64,000 nt of DNA from Nocardioides sp. GY 10113 (GCF_004919105.1 NZ_STGK01000014.1:1-64000); one strand, 5' to 3'. Shown: positions 8,453 through 16,740, counted from the first letter of the stretch. Program-made: numbers and translations. The notes: a model not told the origin generated them from the sequence alone.

Positions 8453-10089
8453 GGACGGCCTCCCCGACGCCGGTGGAGCACCGCGACGACCAGCCCGGGC
8501 ACCAGCACGAGCGCGAACAGCTGGAGGACGGCGAGCACACCGAAGGGCCGCTGGTCCCCGGGCCGTGCCGAGACCAGCGTGGGGTTGGCGTAGACCGCGG
8601 CGCCGGCCGCGTCGGTGGGAACGGCGGAGTCAGCGGCCGGCAGGCCGGTCTCCGGATCGACCTCGGCGGCCGGCCCGTCGGCACCGACGCCCGGCCCGGA
8701 GCCGGCGTCGTCGGCACCGGCACCGGCACCGCCGTCGGCGTCGGCAGCGGCGGGCGCGTCCGGGTCGGCAGCCCCCGGCGTACCGGTGTCGTCGGTGGAC
8801 GGCTTGTTGGTGCCGGTCTCGGTGCCGCACGGCCCGGCACCGACCTTGTCGCAGGCTGCGGGCTGCGGCGCCTTGTCGGCGAGCACGTTGTGGCTGAGGT
8901 TCGTGCCGTCGAAGGTCGGGTTGTTGCAGCTGCGCACGTCCCGGTCGGTCAGGTTGACCTCCGGGTCGGCCTTCTTCAGCTTCGCGACCTGGTCGAACCC
9001 GGCCTGGACCAGGTTCAGCGGCAGCGGCGAGTAGCCGTAGGAGCCGGCGCTGGTCTGGCCCGCGCACAGCGAGTAGTAGACGAAGTCGGCCAGGGTCTGG
9101 CGCTTGGCGGTGGTCATCCGGGCGTCGGTGGCCGAGGTCGGGATGACCATGTAGGAGTACGACGAGATCGGGTAGGCCCGCGGGTCGGGGTTCACGTAGA
9201 CCCCGTCGAGCTCCTGGGTGAGCGTGCTCGGGTTGATCTTCGCCTTGGTCAGCGCGACCGCGGTGTTGTACTGGGTCGGCTCCACGAAGTAGCCGGCCTT
9301 GTTGAGCACCTTCACGACCGGGTAGTTGGCGTTGACCGGGTAGGAGTACTCGACGTAGCCGATGGTGCCGTTGCCGGCGAATCCCTTGACGGTGTTCATC
9401 ACCTGGTCGGAGCCCGCCTGCGCGACCGTCCGCGACCCTGACTTGCGCGGGTAGTACGAGGTGAGGCCGGAGTGCCCGAAGTAGGGCCGCCAGATGCTCG
9501 GGTACTGCGCGTCCATCCACGTGGTGAACTGCGCCGTCGTGCCGGAGCCGTCGGAGCGGACCACCGGCGTGATCGCCAGCGAGGGGAAGGTGCGCCCGTT
9601 GTTGTCCTCGGCGATCGCCGGGTCGTTCCAGTTGGTGATCTGGTTGGTGAAGATCTTGGCGATCGTCTCCCCCGACAGCCGCAGGTTGCGGACCAGCTCG
9701 TTGCCGATCTTGAGCTGGTAGGTGAAGGCGGTGCCGCCGGCCACGATCGGCAGGTAGGCGTAGGGGCGGTCGGACTTGTCGGCGTTCCCGTTCTCGTCGA
9801 CGCCCTGGTAGGGGATCTCGGAGATCGCGAAGTCGTTGGTGGACTGGGCGAAGTCCTTGCGCCCCTTGCTCGACCCGCCGCCGGTGTAGACGACCTTCAT
9901 GCCGTTGGCGTCGACGTCGGCGATCCACTTCTGGACGATCAGCTCCGACCAGGTCGACCCGGTGCCCTCGATGGTCGTGTACGTCGTCCGCTGCACCAGC
10001 GGGACCGCGGCGGCGCTGCCGGCGCCGGCGAGCGCGAGCAGGCCCGCCAGCGCGGCGGCGAGCAGGAGTGGGAGGGGGCGGCGGTTCAT
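8449..10089 (-). CDS. pstS: Phosphate-binding protein PstS with C-terminal membrane anchor
   Basis: ATG at 10089 overlaps the pstA stop (ATGA), giving 546 residues. A signal peptide (1-29) lacks a lipobox Cys, unlike many actinobacterial PstS lipoproteins. The binding domain (about 35-400) shows IEGTGSTWSELI, YTGGGSSKGRKDF, DFAISEIPY, ITNWNDPAI and VVRSDGSGTTAQF, the last containing the phosphate-contacting SDGSGT loop. Residues about 405-510 are an Ala/Gly/Asp/Pro-rich stalk, followed by a single membrane helix (about 516-538) and an Arg-rich tail ending RRGGRP. PstS is thus tethered by its C-terminus rather than by lipid. It delivers phosphate to PstC/PstA. The next gene starts inside its stop codon. 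Confidence 0.9.
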   Translation of the reverse strand: MNRRPLPLLLAAALAGLLALAGAGSAAAVPLVQRTTYTTIEGTGSTWSELIVQKWIADVDANGMKVVYTGGGSSKGRKDFAQSTNDFAISEIPYQGVDENGNADKSDRPYAYLPIVAGGTAFTYQLKIGNELVRNLRLSGETIAKIFTNQITNWNDPAIAEDNNGRTFPSLAITPVVRSDGSGTTAQFTTWMDAQYPSIWRPYFGHSGLTSYYPRKSGSRTVAQAGSDQVMNTVKGFAGNGTIGYVEYSYPVNANYPVVKVLNKAGYFVEPTQYNTAVALTKAKINPSTLTQELDGVYVNPDPRAYPISSYSYMVIPTSATDARMTTAKRQTLADFVYYSLCAGQTSAGSYGYSPLPLNLVQAGFDQVAKLKKADPEVNLTDRDVRSCNNPTFDGTNLSHNVLADKAPQPAACDKVGAGPCGTETGTNKPSTDDTGTPGAADPDAPAAADADGGAGAGADDAGSGPGVGADGPAAEVDPETGLPAADSAVPTDAAGAAVYANPTLVSARPGDQRPFGVLAVLQLFALVLVPGLVVAVLHRRRGGRP

Positions 10090-11339
10090 GACGGGCGGAC
10101 CTCGGGTGCGGGTGCGGACGGGGGGACGGTGGCGCGGGCGGCGCCGGCTGGAGGGACGACCGGCGCCGGCCCGGTACGTCGACGGGCCATGCGGCGCGCC
10201 GCGTGGAACCAGGCGACGGGCAGCCGGCCCAACCGGCGGAGGACGGACGGCCGCGCGCGGCGCGGGCGGGCGATCAGACGCGCCGCCACGAAGAGCGTCA
10301 GCACCATGACCATCAGCACCGCGGCCGCGCCGAAGCCGCGCTCGATCGCGATCGGGACGCCGCTGCGGGCCTGGGTGTAGACGAAGAGCGGCAGCGAGTT
10401 CATCGCGCCGTCGAACGGGTTGACCACCAGGAACGGCGCCGCGCCGGAGGTGAGCAGGACCGGGCTGGTCTCCCCCACGCCGCGGGCGACGCCGAGGATC
10501 ACCGCGGTGGCCAGGCCGGGGCGGGCGGTGGGCAGGACGGCGTGCCACACCGTGCGCCAGCGGCTGGCGCCGAGCGCCAGGCTGGCCTCGCGGAGGTTGT
10601 TCGGCACCACGCGCAGCACCACGTCGGCGGCGCGGGCGATGATCGGCAGCATCATCACCGCGATCGCCAGGCCGGCGGCGAAGCCCGAGCGCGGCAGCCC
10701 GAGCGCGAGGATCACCGTGGTGTAGATGAACAGGCCGGCGACGATCGAGGGCAGCGCGGTCATCGCCTCGACGACGGTCCGGACGACCCGCGAGAACCGC
10801 CCGCCGACCTCGGTCATGTAGACCGCGGTGCCGATGCCGAGCGGCAGCGCGATCGAGATCCCGATGCCGAGGTGGATCACCGACCCGACCATCGCATGCA
10901 GGATCCCGCCCTGGTCCAGCGGCGCCTTGGGCTCGACGCCCGCCATGTCCTCGGTGAAGAAGGTCCAGTACGTCAGCGGCCGCCAACCGCGCACGTAGAC
11001 GAAGACCACCGCGGAGACGATGGCCGCACCGACCGCCAGCGCCCCGGCGGTCACCACCACCCCGGACAGCCGGTCGCGTACCTCCACCAGCGTCGAGGTC
11101 ATCGCGGTGAGCAGGCCGGTCATGATCAGTCCGGTGCCGAGCAGGAAGACCAGGAACCAGGCCAGGCCGCTCAGCGGCAGGAACCGCTGGGTGATCAGCC
11201 AGGTCATCGCCAGCGCCGCCGCCCAGGCGCCCACCCGGGCGAAGGTCTCGTCCGCGGTCGGGGCACCGACGGCGCGGCGCGGCACGGCGGGCGGCGCGTC
11301 CAGGTCGTCGCGGTCGCGCAGCGGCAGGTAGGTCGTCAT
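10086..11339 (-). CDS. pstA: Phosphate ABC transporter permease PstA
   Basis: This is the membrane permease that pairs with PstC to move phosphate inward. The 417-residue protein has two N-terminal membrane segments (about 37-80), a large loop, then the MetI-type permease core (about 150-340) with several helices. The EAA-type loop NNLREASLALGASRWRTVW is the contact for PstB. TALPSIVAGLFIY and GVARGVGETSPVLL are typical PstA segments. The C-terminal 60 residues are a Pro/Arg-rich cytoplasmic tail not usual for PstA of about 300 residues. Both ends overlap neighbours by ATGA (pstC upstream, pstS downstream), so translation of the three is coupled. Confidence 0.93.
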   Translation of the reverse strand: MTTYLPLRDRDDLDAPPAVPRRAVGAPTADETFARVGAWAAALAMTWLITQRFLPLSGLAWFLVFLLGTGLIMTGLLTAMTSTLVEVRDRLSGVVVTAGALAVGAAIVSAVVFVYVRGWRPLTYWTFFTEDMAGVEPKAPLDQGGILHAMVGSVIHLGIGISIALPLGIGTAVYMTEVGGRFSRVVRTVVEAMTALPSIVAGLFIYTTVILALGLPRSGFAAGLAIAVMMLPIIARAADVVLRVVPNNLREASLALGASRWRTVWHAVLPTARPGLATAVILGVARGVGETSPVLLTSGAAPFLVVNPFDGAMNSLPLFVYTQARSGVPIAIERGFGAAAVLMVMVLTLFVAARLIARPRRARPSVLRRLGRLPVAWFHAARRMARRRTGPAPVVPPAGAARATVPPSAPAPEVRPS

Positions 11340-12346
11340 GCGTCACCGTCCCCGGCGCGGCTGCGGTTCACGATCACCGCGGCGAAGGTGTTGACCACCA
11401 GGGTCAGCAGGAACAGCACGAAGCCGGCGGCCAGCAGCGCGGAGAGCTGCGCCGGGCTGGCGTCACCGAACTGGACCGCGATCAGCGCGCTGACCGAGTT
11501 GGTGCCGATCTCGAGGACGTTCCACTTGATCTCGAAGGCCGGCGAGATGATCAGGACCACGGCGATGGTCTCGCCCAGCGCCCGGCCCAGGCCGAGCATG
11601 GTCCCGCCGATGATGCCGCCGCGGCCGAACGGCAGCACGACGGTGCGGATCACTCCCCAGCGCGTGGCGCCCAGCGCGAGCGCGGCCTCCCGCTCGCCGG
11701 GCGGCGACTGCGAGAAGACCTGCCGCATCACCGCGCAGGCCATCGGCATCACCATCATGGCGACCGCGATGCCCGCGCAGAACGCGCTGGCGACGTACCG
11801 GCTGGTGTCCCAGACGGCGGCGTCCGGGTCGGATCCGCGCACGTCGAAGAACGGCACCCACGGGAACGTCGACTCCAGGAAGCGGGCGAGCTCGGCCGCG
11901 TGCGGCATGACCAGGAAGAAGCCCCACAGGCCGTAGACGATCGACGGGATGGCGGCCATCAGGTCGATCACCGAGACCAGCAGGCCCCTGGCCCGCGCCG
12001 GGGCGTACTCGCTGATGTAGAGCGCGGTCAGCAGCGCGAGCGGGAACGCGAAGCACATCGCGACGGCCGCGATGGAGACCGTGCCGACGAGCACGCCGCC
12101 GATCCCGATCACGTCCGACTCCGGCTCCCACCGCTCCTCGGTCAGGAAGGAGAGACCGTAGTGCTGCAGCGTCGGCACCGCCTGCCAGGCGAGGAAGACG
12201 CCGACGCCGCCGGTGATGAGCAGGACGGAGGCGCCGACGGCACGTGCGGCGTGCTCGAAGACGGCGTCGGCGCCGGTGGCGCGGCGACTGATCCGGCGCG
12301 GGGTCGCCTCGGGCGCGCCCGCGTCGTTGACAGGCAGGGTGGTCAC
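11336..12346 (-). CDS. pstC: Phosphate ABC transporter permease PstC
   Basis: First gene of the pst operon, encoding the second permease subunit. I start it at GTG 12346 (VTTLPVND) because AGGA lies about 9 nt upstream; the frame stays open 40 codons further but that part looks non-coding. The 336-residue product has a first helix at about 36-56 (GASVLLITGGVGVFL), then a MetI-type core with LTALYISEYAP, MAAIPSIVYGLWGFF, the PstB-contacting ReAALALGATRWGVIR loop and GLGRALGETIAVVLI. Its stop overlaps the pstA start. A GTTC direct repeat about 110 bp upstream is a possible PhoP box. Confidence 0.92.
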   Translation of the reverse strand: MTTLPVNDAGAPEATPRRISRRATGADAVFEHAARAVGASVLLITGGVGVFLAWQAVPTLQHYGLSFLTEERWEPESDVIGIGGVLVGTVSIAAVAMCFAFPLALLTALYISEYAPARARGLLVSVIDLMAAIPSIVYGLWGFFLVMPHAAELARFLESTFPWVPFFDVRGSDPDAAVWDTSRYVASAFCAGIAVAMMVMPMACAVMRQVFSQSPPGEREAALALGATRWGVIRTVVLPFGRGGIIGGTMLGLGRALGETIAVVLIISPAFEIKWNVLEIGTNSVSALIAVQFGDASPAQLSALLAAGFVLFLLTLVVNTFAAVIVNRSRAGDGDA

Positions 12347-12454
12347 GCATCGTTCCTGGTCCGTGGCCGCCCGAGAAGGGGCCGTGCTGGCGCCGCGCGG
12401 ATTCGCTCGGCGGGGCAACACTGGAGGCGATGCGCGACCGGACGGGGTGCACCG

Positions 12455-12472
12455 GATGAACGGCACCGGAAC
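12455..12472 (-). promoter_or_regulatory. Possible PHO box upstream of pstC
   Basis: On the minus strand two GTTC-headed heptamers, GTTCCGG (12472-12466) and GTTCATC (12461-12455), are spaced exactly 11 bp apart, followed by GCACCCC. Actinobacterial PhoP boxes are direct repeats of GTTCACC-like heptamers with an 11-bp period. The site is about 110 bp upstream of the pstC start. The repeats are imperfect, so this is a suggestion. Confidence 0.4.
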
Positions 12473-12500
12473 GCCAGCGGTGCAGTTGCGCTACGCGAAA

Positions 12501-12536
12501 CCCCCCTCTGACCTGGGATGATCCAGAAGAGGGGGG
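12501..12536 (-). terminator. Hairpin terminator after the DUF3817 gene
   Basis: CCCCCCTCT (12501-12509) pairs with AGAGGGGGG (12528-12536), and an inner CTGG/CCAG extends the stem over a 6-nt loop. In the leftward direction the stem is followed by TTTCG. It lies 52 bp beyond the stop of the leftward DUF3817 gene and before the pst promoter region, so it probably separates the two transcripts. Confidence 0.6.
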
Positions 12537-12588
12537 CGATCTGGCCCGTTCGGGCCAGGCAAGCCGGGACCAGGGCCCCGGGCGGAGG

Positions 12589-13035
12589 TCAGGCGGTCGG
12601 CGGCCCCACCAGCAGGGCGGCGCCGGTCAGCGCGGCGACGGCAAGGGCACCGACCACGGCACCGCGCAGCGGCCGGCGCAGGACCCACGCCGCGGAGCGC
12701 TCCAGCAGCCCCGTCGGGGCGTCGGCGCGCAGGCGCCAGGTGTCGGCCAGCCAGCCGCGCTTGACGGCCCGCCACTCCAGCGGCAGCGTGGCGAAGGGCG
12801 GCACGGCCGCGGCCAGCGCGAGCAGCGCTCGACCCGGGCGCCAGCGCTGGTCGACCGCGACCAGCACGGTCGTCACGACGTAGGCCACGAAGACCACGCC
12901 GTGCAGCATGCCGAAGACCCGCACGCCCAGCTCGGTGGTCTCGCTGCCGTACTTGAGGTACATGCCGAACAGCAGCAGTGCCCAGGTGACCACCTCGGCG
13001 ATCGCGACACGACGGAACAGGCGGGTGGGGGTCAT
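12589..13035 (-). CDS. DUF3817 family membrane protein
   Basis: The 148-residue protein starts at ATG 13035, overlapping the stop of the siderophore-interacting gene (ATGA). Three membrane segments are visible (about 8-27, 38-60, 72-90), with the DUF3817 pattern RLFRRVAIAEVVTWALLLFGMYLKY and MLHGVVFVAYVV at the N-terminal half. A basic stretch and one further helix (about 120-143) extend beyond the usual domain of about 95 residues. Function of DUF3817 proteins is unknown; they are common small membrane proteins of actinobacteria. It follows the siderophore-interacting gene directly and ends before a hairpin terminator. Confidence 0.8.
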   Translation of the reverse strand: MTPTRLFRRVAIAEVVTWALLLFGMYLKYGSETTELGVRVFGMLHGVVFVAYVVTTVLVAVDQRWRPGRALLALAAAVPPFATLPLEWRAVKRGWLADTWRLRADAPTGLLERSAAWVLRRPLRGAVVGALAVAALTGAALLVGPPTA

Positions 13036-13835
13036 CGGGAGGCCTCCTCGGCGCTCGTGTCGGTGGGCTCGTTCGCGCTCTCGGCAGCCGCGAGGTCGGC
13101 CTTCCACTGCCGGAACGACTCCTCGGTGCGCCCGACGCGCCAGTAGCCCGACACCGAGGCGTCGGCCCGCGGCACGCCGCGCTCGGTCAGCAGGTAGGGG
13201 CGGATGCCGTGCATCACTGCCTGCGCCTCGCCGTGCACGAAGGCGTGCACGCGGCCCGGCAGCCACTCCAGCGACCGCACCGCGTCGACCAGTGCGGCCC
13301 GACCGCCGCCGGCCGAGCGGTGCAGCCAGGTCACGCCGATCCCCGCAGGGGCGTGCAGCGGCTGCTCGTGGTCGGCGTCGGCCACCTCGATCACGACGTG
13401 TCCGACCGCCTCCGCGGGCAGCGCGGTCAGCGCCTGACGGATCGCCGGGAGCGCGGCCTCGTCGCCGGCGAGCAGGTGCCAGTCGGCGTCGGGGTCGGGC
13501 GCGTAGGCGCCGCCGGGGCCGCGGACGGTGATCGTGTCGCCGGGCTGCGCGGCCGCCGCCCACGGGCCGGCCACGCCCTCGTCGCCGTGCACCACGAAGT
13601 CGATGGAGAGCGTGCCGGCCTCGACGTCCGGCTCCAGGGCGGTGTAGGTGCGCATCACGGGGCGCCCACCGGCGGCGAGCTCGGCCGGGTCGCCGAAGAC
13701 CAGCTTCACGTACCGGTCGGTGTGGGCGCTCCCCGCGAAGGCTGACAGGTCGTCAGCACGGAACCGCAGCCTCACCATGGAGGGGGTCAGTCGCTCGGTG
13801 GCGACCACGGTCAGCTCGGTCAGCGGCTTGCTCAC
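13032..13835 (-). CDS. Siderophore-interacting protein (ViuB-type flavoprotein)
   Basis: Predicted cytoplasmic FAD/NAD(P)H-dependent ferric-siderophore reductase that releases iron. I use GTG 13835 (VSKPLTELTVV) because TAGGGT lies 8 nt upstream, giving a leaderless message; 267 residues match the family. The FAD-binding half shows RYVKLVF and the flavin motif RxYT (VMRTYTALEP). The NAD-binding half shows LLAGDEAALPAI (GDExALPAI is the family signature), and VHAFVHGEAQAVMHGIRPYL and SGYWRVGRTEE are typical C-terminal blocks. A downstream-overlapping DUF3817 gene forms a two-gene unit. An alternative in-frame start 13 codons upstream is less likely. Confidence 0.9.
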   Translation of the reverse strand: MSKPLTELTVVATERLTPSMVRLRFRADDLSAFAGSAHTDRYVKLVFGDPAELAAGGRPVMRTYTALEPDVEAGTLSIDFVVHGDEGVAGPWAAAAQPGDTITVRGPGGAYAPDPDADWHLLAGDEAALPAIRQALTALPAEAVGHVVIEVADADHEQPLHAPAGIGVTWLHRSAGGGRAALVDAVRSLEWLPGRVHAFVHGEAQAVMHGIRPYLLTERGVPRADASVSGYWRVGRTEESFRQWKADLAAAESANEPTDTSAEEASR

Positions 13836-13843
13836 AGGCGTGG

Positions 13844-13849
13844 ACCCTA
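13844..13849 (-). promoter_or_regulatory. -10 hexamer TAGGGT for the siderophore-interacting gene
   Basis: TAGGGT on the minus strand is followed after 8 nt by GTG 13835. This spacing places the transcription start at or next to the start codon, supporting that start and a leaderless message. Confidence 0.4.
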
Positions 13850-14201
13850 GCCGCGCGCACCCACCACCTCCCAACCGTCACCGGGCGCCCTCGACTTCCC
13901 ACAGTTTGGCGATGTCAGCACCCTGCCCAGACCAGAAGGTGGTTCCTGGGCGCGAGCCCCCCTGGTCGCCGGGACGGGTCCAGGTGCCGACGGCGTCACA
14001 CGCCCCCCTGTGACGTGGTACGACACCTCGATCTGTGCGTCTGCCGCCACCCCGTCGGCGGACGCCCCGGCGACCAGCGCACGCCCCCAGCAAGGCCCCG
14101 TCGCGAGTCTTTACTAAGACCGACCGTGTCCATCTCTTCCCCCGTCCTCAATATCTGGTATAGCGTCGCGGTCGCGGTGGAGACGCGGTGAAACGGGACC
14201 C

Positions 14202-14207
14202 TAGGTT
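14202..14207 (+). promoter_or_regulatory. -10 candidate TAGGTT before the histidine-kinase operon
   Basis: TAGGTT sits inside CCTAGGTTCG (14200-14209), a 10-mer repeated exactly upstream of the exported-protein operon at 17675-17684. TANNNT is the actinobacterial -10 consensus. No clear -35 is seen. Confidence 0.35.
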
Positions 14208-14407
14208 CGCCAGCGAGGCACTCGGGAAGCCTCGACGGATGGGTCGGTTTCGCTCGACTCGCCGCAACGGGACAAGGGACTGTCGCGCGCAGGTTGCTGG
14301 GAACGAGGGCGGCACACAGGCCGTCTGCAGTTGCGGTTGACCCCACGGGGTCGCCCGCGGCGTAGGGGACGTGGACTCGGGGACACGGGATCACACAAAC
14401 GGGGACG

Positions 14408-14429
14408 CCTGGACGGTTCGCCGTCCAGG
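14408..14429 (+). promoter_or_regulatory. UUCG-capped hairpin abutting the ribosome site
   Basis: CCTGGACGG (14408-14416), loop TTCG, CCGTCCAGG (14421-14429). It is followed immediately by AAAAGGGA and, after TGTCAT, the ATG at 14444. There is no T-run, so it is more likely a translational or stability element than a terminator. Confidence 0.55.
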
Positions 14430-14443
14430 AAAAGGGATGTCAT

Positions 14444-16042
14444 ATGCGCAACCCATTGCCACCTGGCATCTGGGGCTGGCCGGCGACCGCGCTGGTACTC
14501 CTGGTGACAGCAGCACCACAGCTATTTTTCCAACTCACCGCACCAGACGCACTGGCCGTGAACCAGGCGACGACGGTCGCCCAGGTCGTGGTGGCGTCGC
14601 TGTGCGCGGCCTCCGCGGTCGTCGTCTACTTCCAGTACCGGGTCAGCCGGCTCCAGGTCCTCGCATGGACCTCGCTCGGCATGGCGATCTACGGCACCGA
14701 GTCGATCGGCGTGGCCATGATCCAGCTGAGCGGTTCCGGGGAGATTCTTCAGCCCGTCTGGACCCTCATGCTCAACCTCGACATCGCGATCGCGGTGGCC
14801 GTGGCGGCGTACCTGAGTCGTAGCCGGACCTGCCGGGTGGACCCGCTCGCCACCGGCACGCTGATCGGGCTGACCGTCGCCTTCCTGCACTCGCTGATCG
14901 ACACGACCTCCCCCGCCCCGCCCGAGTGGCTTCCGGCAGTGGGGATCGGCGCTCTGACGATCGCGCTGTGGACGTTCTCGGCGGCCACCCTGGTGCGCAG
15001 CACCTCGCCGGTGCACCCCTGGGTGACGCACCGGATCGGCGTCGGCTTCGTGGCACTCGCGACGGGCCGGGTGGCCGGCCTGGTCGACGTCCCCGGCGCC
15101 ACCGCGACCGCCCTGGTGCTGACGAACCTCGGCGGCATCCTCGTCGTCTGCGGCAGCCTCGCCGGCCTGCGCCTGGAGATCCAGCGCCACGAGGAGTGGC
15201 TCGAGTCGCTGGGCAGCCAGCTCGCCCGGCTCGAGGAGGACCAGATGGACCAGCGCTCCCGCCTGCACGAGATCACCAACACGGTCGCCGGCATCGCCTG
15301 CGCGTCCAACCTGATCCGCAGCAGCGACGACCTGTCCGAGCAGTACCGGTCCCGCCTCGAGGAGATGCTGGACCGGGAGTCCGCGCGACTGGCGCGGATC
15401 CTGGCGGGCACGGCGGACGAGGGCGCGGCACCAGGCGCGCCGGACGGCACCCTCGACGGCTCCGACAGCGCCGATCAGGGCGGCCGCACAGCCACTGCGG
15501 TCGATCTGGACACCCTGATCCGCCCGCTGGTCTCGGCGCAGCAGGCCCTGGGGCGCGAGATCCGGTGGAAGCCGTCAGGTGTCTCCGCGACCGGGGACGC
15601 CGACGCCATCACCGAGGCGCTCAACATCCTGCTCGACAACTCCCGCAAGCACGCGCCCGGGGCGACCACCACCGTGCTCGCCCGCGAGGTGGCCGGGTCG
15701 ACCGAGGTCGTCGTCTCCGACGACGGCCCGGGCATCGCCCCCGAGATCGGCGAGCGCTCCTTCACCTGGGGCGAGCGCGGCCCGTCCTCGAAGGGCCAGG
15801 GCATCGGCCTGAACGTGGCCCGCACCCGGGTGGAGCGCTGCGGTGGCTCCCTCGAGGTGGCGCCGGCCGAGGTGGGCGCGACCTTCGTGGTGCGCCTGCT
15901 GGGTGGCTCCGACACGGGGCCTGACCGGGTCCGCGGCACCAACGGCCGCGCGAGCCGGGGCACGCGGGGCGAGCTCGACCAGCTCACCGACCTTCCGGAA
16001 CTGGCACTGCACCAGGCCGGCACCTTCGAGGAGGCCTCGTGA
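14444..16042 (+). CDS. Membrane sensor histidine kinase
   Basis: This 532-residue sensor has about seven membrane segments in residues 10-240 (for example 12-32, 45-65, 73-93, 108-124, 137-152, 165-183, 222-245), with no large extracytoplasmic domain. A short coiled coil (246-272) leads to the H-box RSRLHEITNTV, putting the phospho-acceptor at His275. The ATPase part has the N-box NILLDNSRKHAPG, G1 DDGPGIAP and a G2-like SSKGQGIGLNVA. A variable tail of about 45 residues follows. It starts with ATG after AAAAGGGA and a hairpin. Its stop overlaps the response-regulator start (GTGA), so the two form a two-component pair. The signal is unknown; adjacency to a polysaccharide locus suggests envelope or surface control. 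Confidence 0.88.
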   Translation: MRNPLPPGIWGWPATALVLLVTAAPQLFFQLTAPDALAVNQATTVAQVVVASLCAASAVVVYFQYRVSRLQVLAWTSLGMAIYGTESIGVAMIQLSGSGEILQPVWTLMLNLDIAIAVAVAAYLSRSRTCRVDPLATGTLIGLTVAFLHSLIDTTSPAPPEWLPAVGIGALTIALWTFSAATLVRSTSPVHPWVTHRIGVGFVALATGRVAGLVDVPGATATALVLTNLGGILVVCGSLAGLRLEIQRHEEWLESLGSQLARLEEDQMDQRSRLHEITNTVAGIACASNLIRSSDDLSEQYRSRLEEMLDRESARLARILAGTADEGAAPGAPDGTLDGSDSADQGGRTATAVDLDTLIRPLVSAQQALGREIRWKPSGVSATGDADAITEALNILLDNSRKHAPGATTTVLAREVAGSTEVVVSDDGPGIAPEIGERSFTWGERGPSSKGQGIGLNVARTRVERCGGSLEVAPAEVGATFVVRLLGGSDTGPDRVRGTNGRASRGTRGELDQLTDLPELALHQAGTFEEAS

Positions 16043-16740
16043 TCGGCAACAACGGCACCAACCGTCGCCCGCGGGTGCTGATCGTCGACGACCACGTCCT
16101 CTTCGCTGAGTCCCTCGAGCTGAGCCTCAACATGGAGGGGTACGACGTCCGGCGGGTGCCGGCGGCCAACATGACCCCGAGCCAGCTCCTCGCCGGCGTC
16201 ACCCGCTACCAGCCTCGCGTGGTTCTGCTGGACCTGGATCTCGGCGACCTCGGCGACGGCGCGCGCCTGATCAACCCGATCGCGCGCACCGGGGCCAACG
16301 TCGTCGTGCTGACCGCCTCGACGGACCGCTCGCGGTGGGGCGACTGCGTGCGCCAGGGCGCCCGCAAGGCCATCCCCAAGACCCAGCCGCTCAACGAGAT
16401 CCTGTCGGTGGTCCGCAAGATCTGCCAGGGGCTGCCGGTGATGGACGCCTCCGAGCGCGAGGAGCTGATCAGCCTCTGGTCCGAGCAGCGGCAGCAGGAG
16501 CACGAGCTGCGCGAGCGGCTGGAGCGTCTCACCCCGCGCGAGCGGGAGGTGCTCGGCCAGCTGATCGCCGGCCACCCGGTGCGGGAGATCGCCCGGTCCA
16601 GCGTGGTCTCCGAGGCGACGGTGCGGACCCAGGTCAAGGCGATCCTGGCGAAGCTGGAGGTGACCTCGCAGCTCGCGGCGGTCGGCCTGGCCCGACAGGT
16701 CGGGTGGGCCCCGCCGTCCCCCAACGGCGCGGTCTCCTAG
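16039..16740 (+). CDS. NarL/LuxR-type response regulator, partner of the kinase
   Basis: The GTG at 16039 overlaps the kinase stop. The 233-residue protein has a receiver with acidic Asp17/Asp18, phospho-acceptor Asp65 (VVLLDLDL), Thr92 and Lys114, so it should be phosphorylatable. A linker rich in Glu/Gln/Arg (about 132-160) joins it to a LuxR-type helix-turn-helix (about 163-222: LTPREREVLGQLIAGHPVRE, then SEATVRTQVKAILAKLEV). Its TAG stop shares the CTAG palindrome with the stop of the convergent regulator. Targets are unknown; the flanking exported-protein and polysaccharide operons are candidates. Confidence 0.92.
   Translation: MIGNNGTNRRPRVLIVDDHVLFAESLELSLNMEGYDVRRVPAANMTPSQLLAGVTRYQPRVVLLDLDLGDLGDGARLINPIARTGANVVVLTASTDRSRWGDCVRQGARKAIPKTQPLNEILSVVRKICQGLPVMDASEREELISLWSEQRQQEHELRERLERLTPREREVLGQLIAGHPVREIARSSVVSEATVRTQVKAILAKLEVTSQLAAVGLARQVGWAPPSPNGAVS

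Larger units (their letters stand above)
13850..14443 (+). other. Gene-free stretch with leader of the histidine-kinase operon
   Basis: No open frame here has coding character. On the + strand there is an extended -10 like TGG-TATAGC (14156-14164) and a second -10 candidate TAGGTT (14202-14207) within CCTAGGTTCG. From there a leader of about 230 nt runs to the kinase start. It contains a GACCCC/GGGGTC repeat (14339-14352) and a perfect 9-bp stem with a TTCG loop (14408-14429) directly before the ribosome site AAAAGGGA. The length and structure suggest a regulated leader, but I cannot match it to a known riboswitch. Confidence 0.5.

Noticed and set aside
5477..8593. 1038-codon open frame on the + strand
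   Set aside because: Antisense to the sortase-like and 877-aa genes, whose coupled starts, signal peptide and membrane helix are convincing.
13850..14443. Known riboswitch in the kinase leader
   Set aside because: I looked for cobalamin, c-di-GMP, c-di-AMP and TPP core sequences and found none convincing; only generic hairpins remain.
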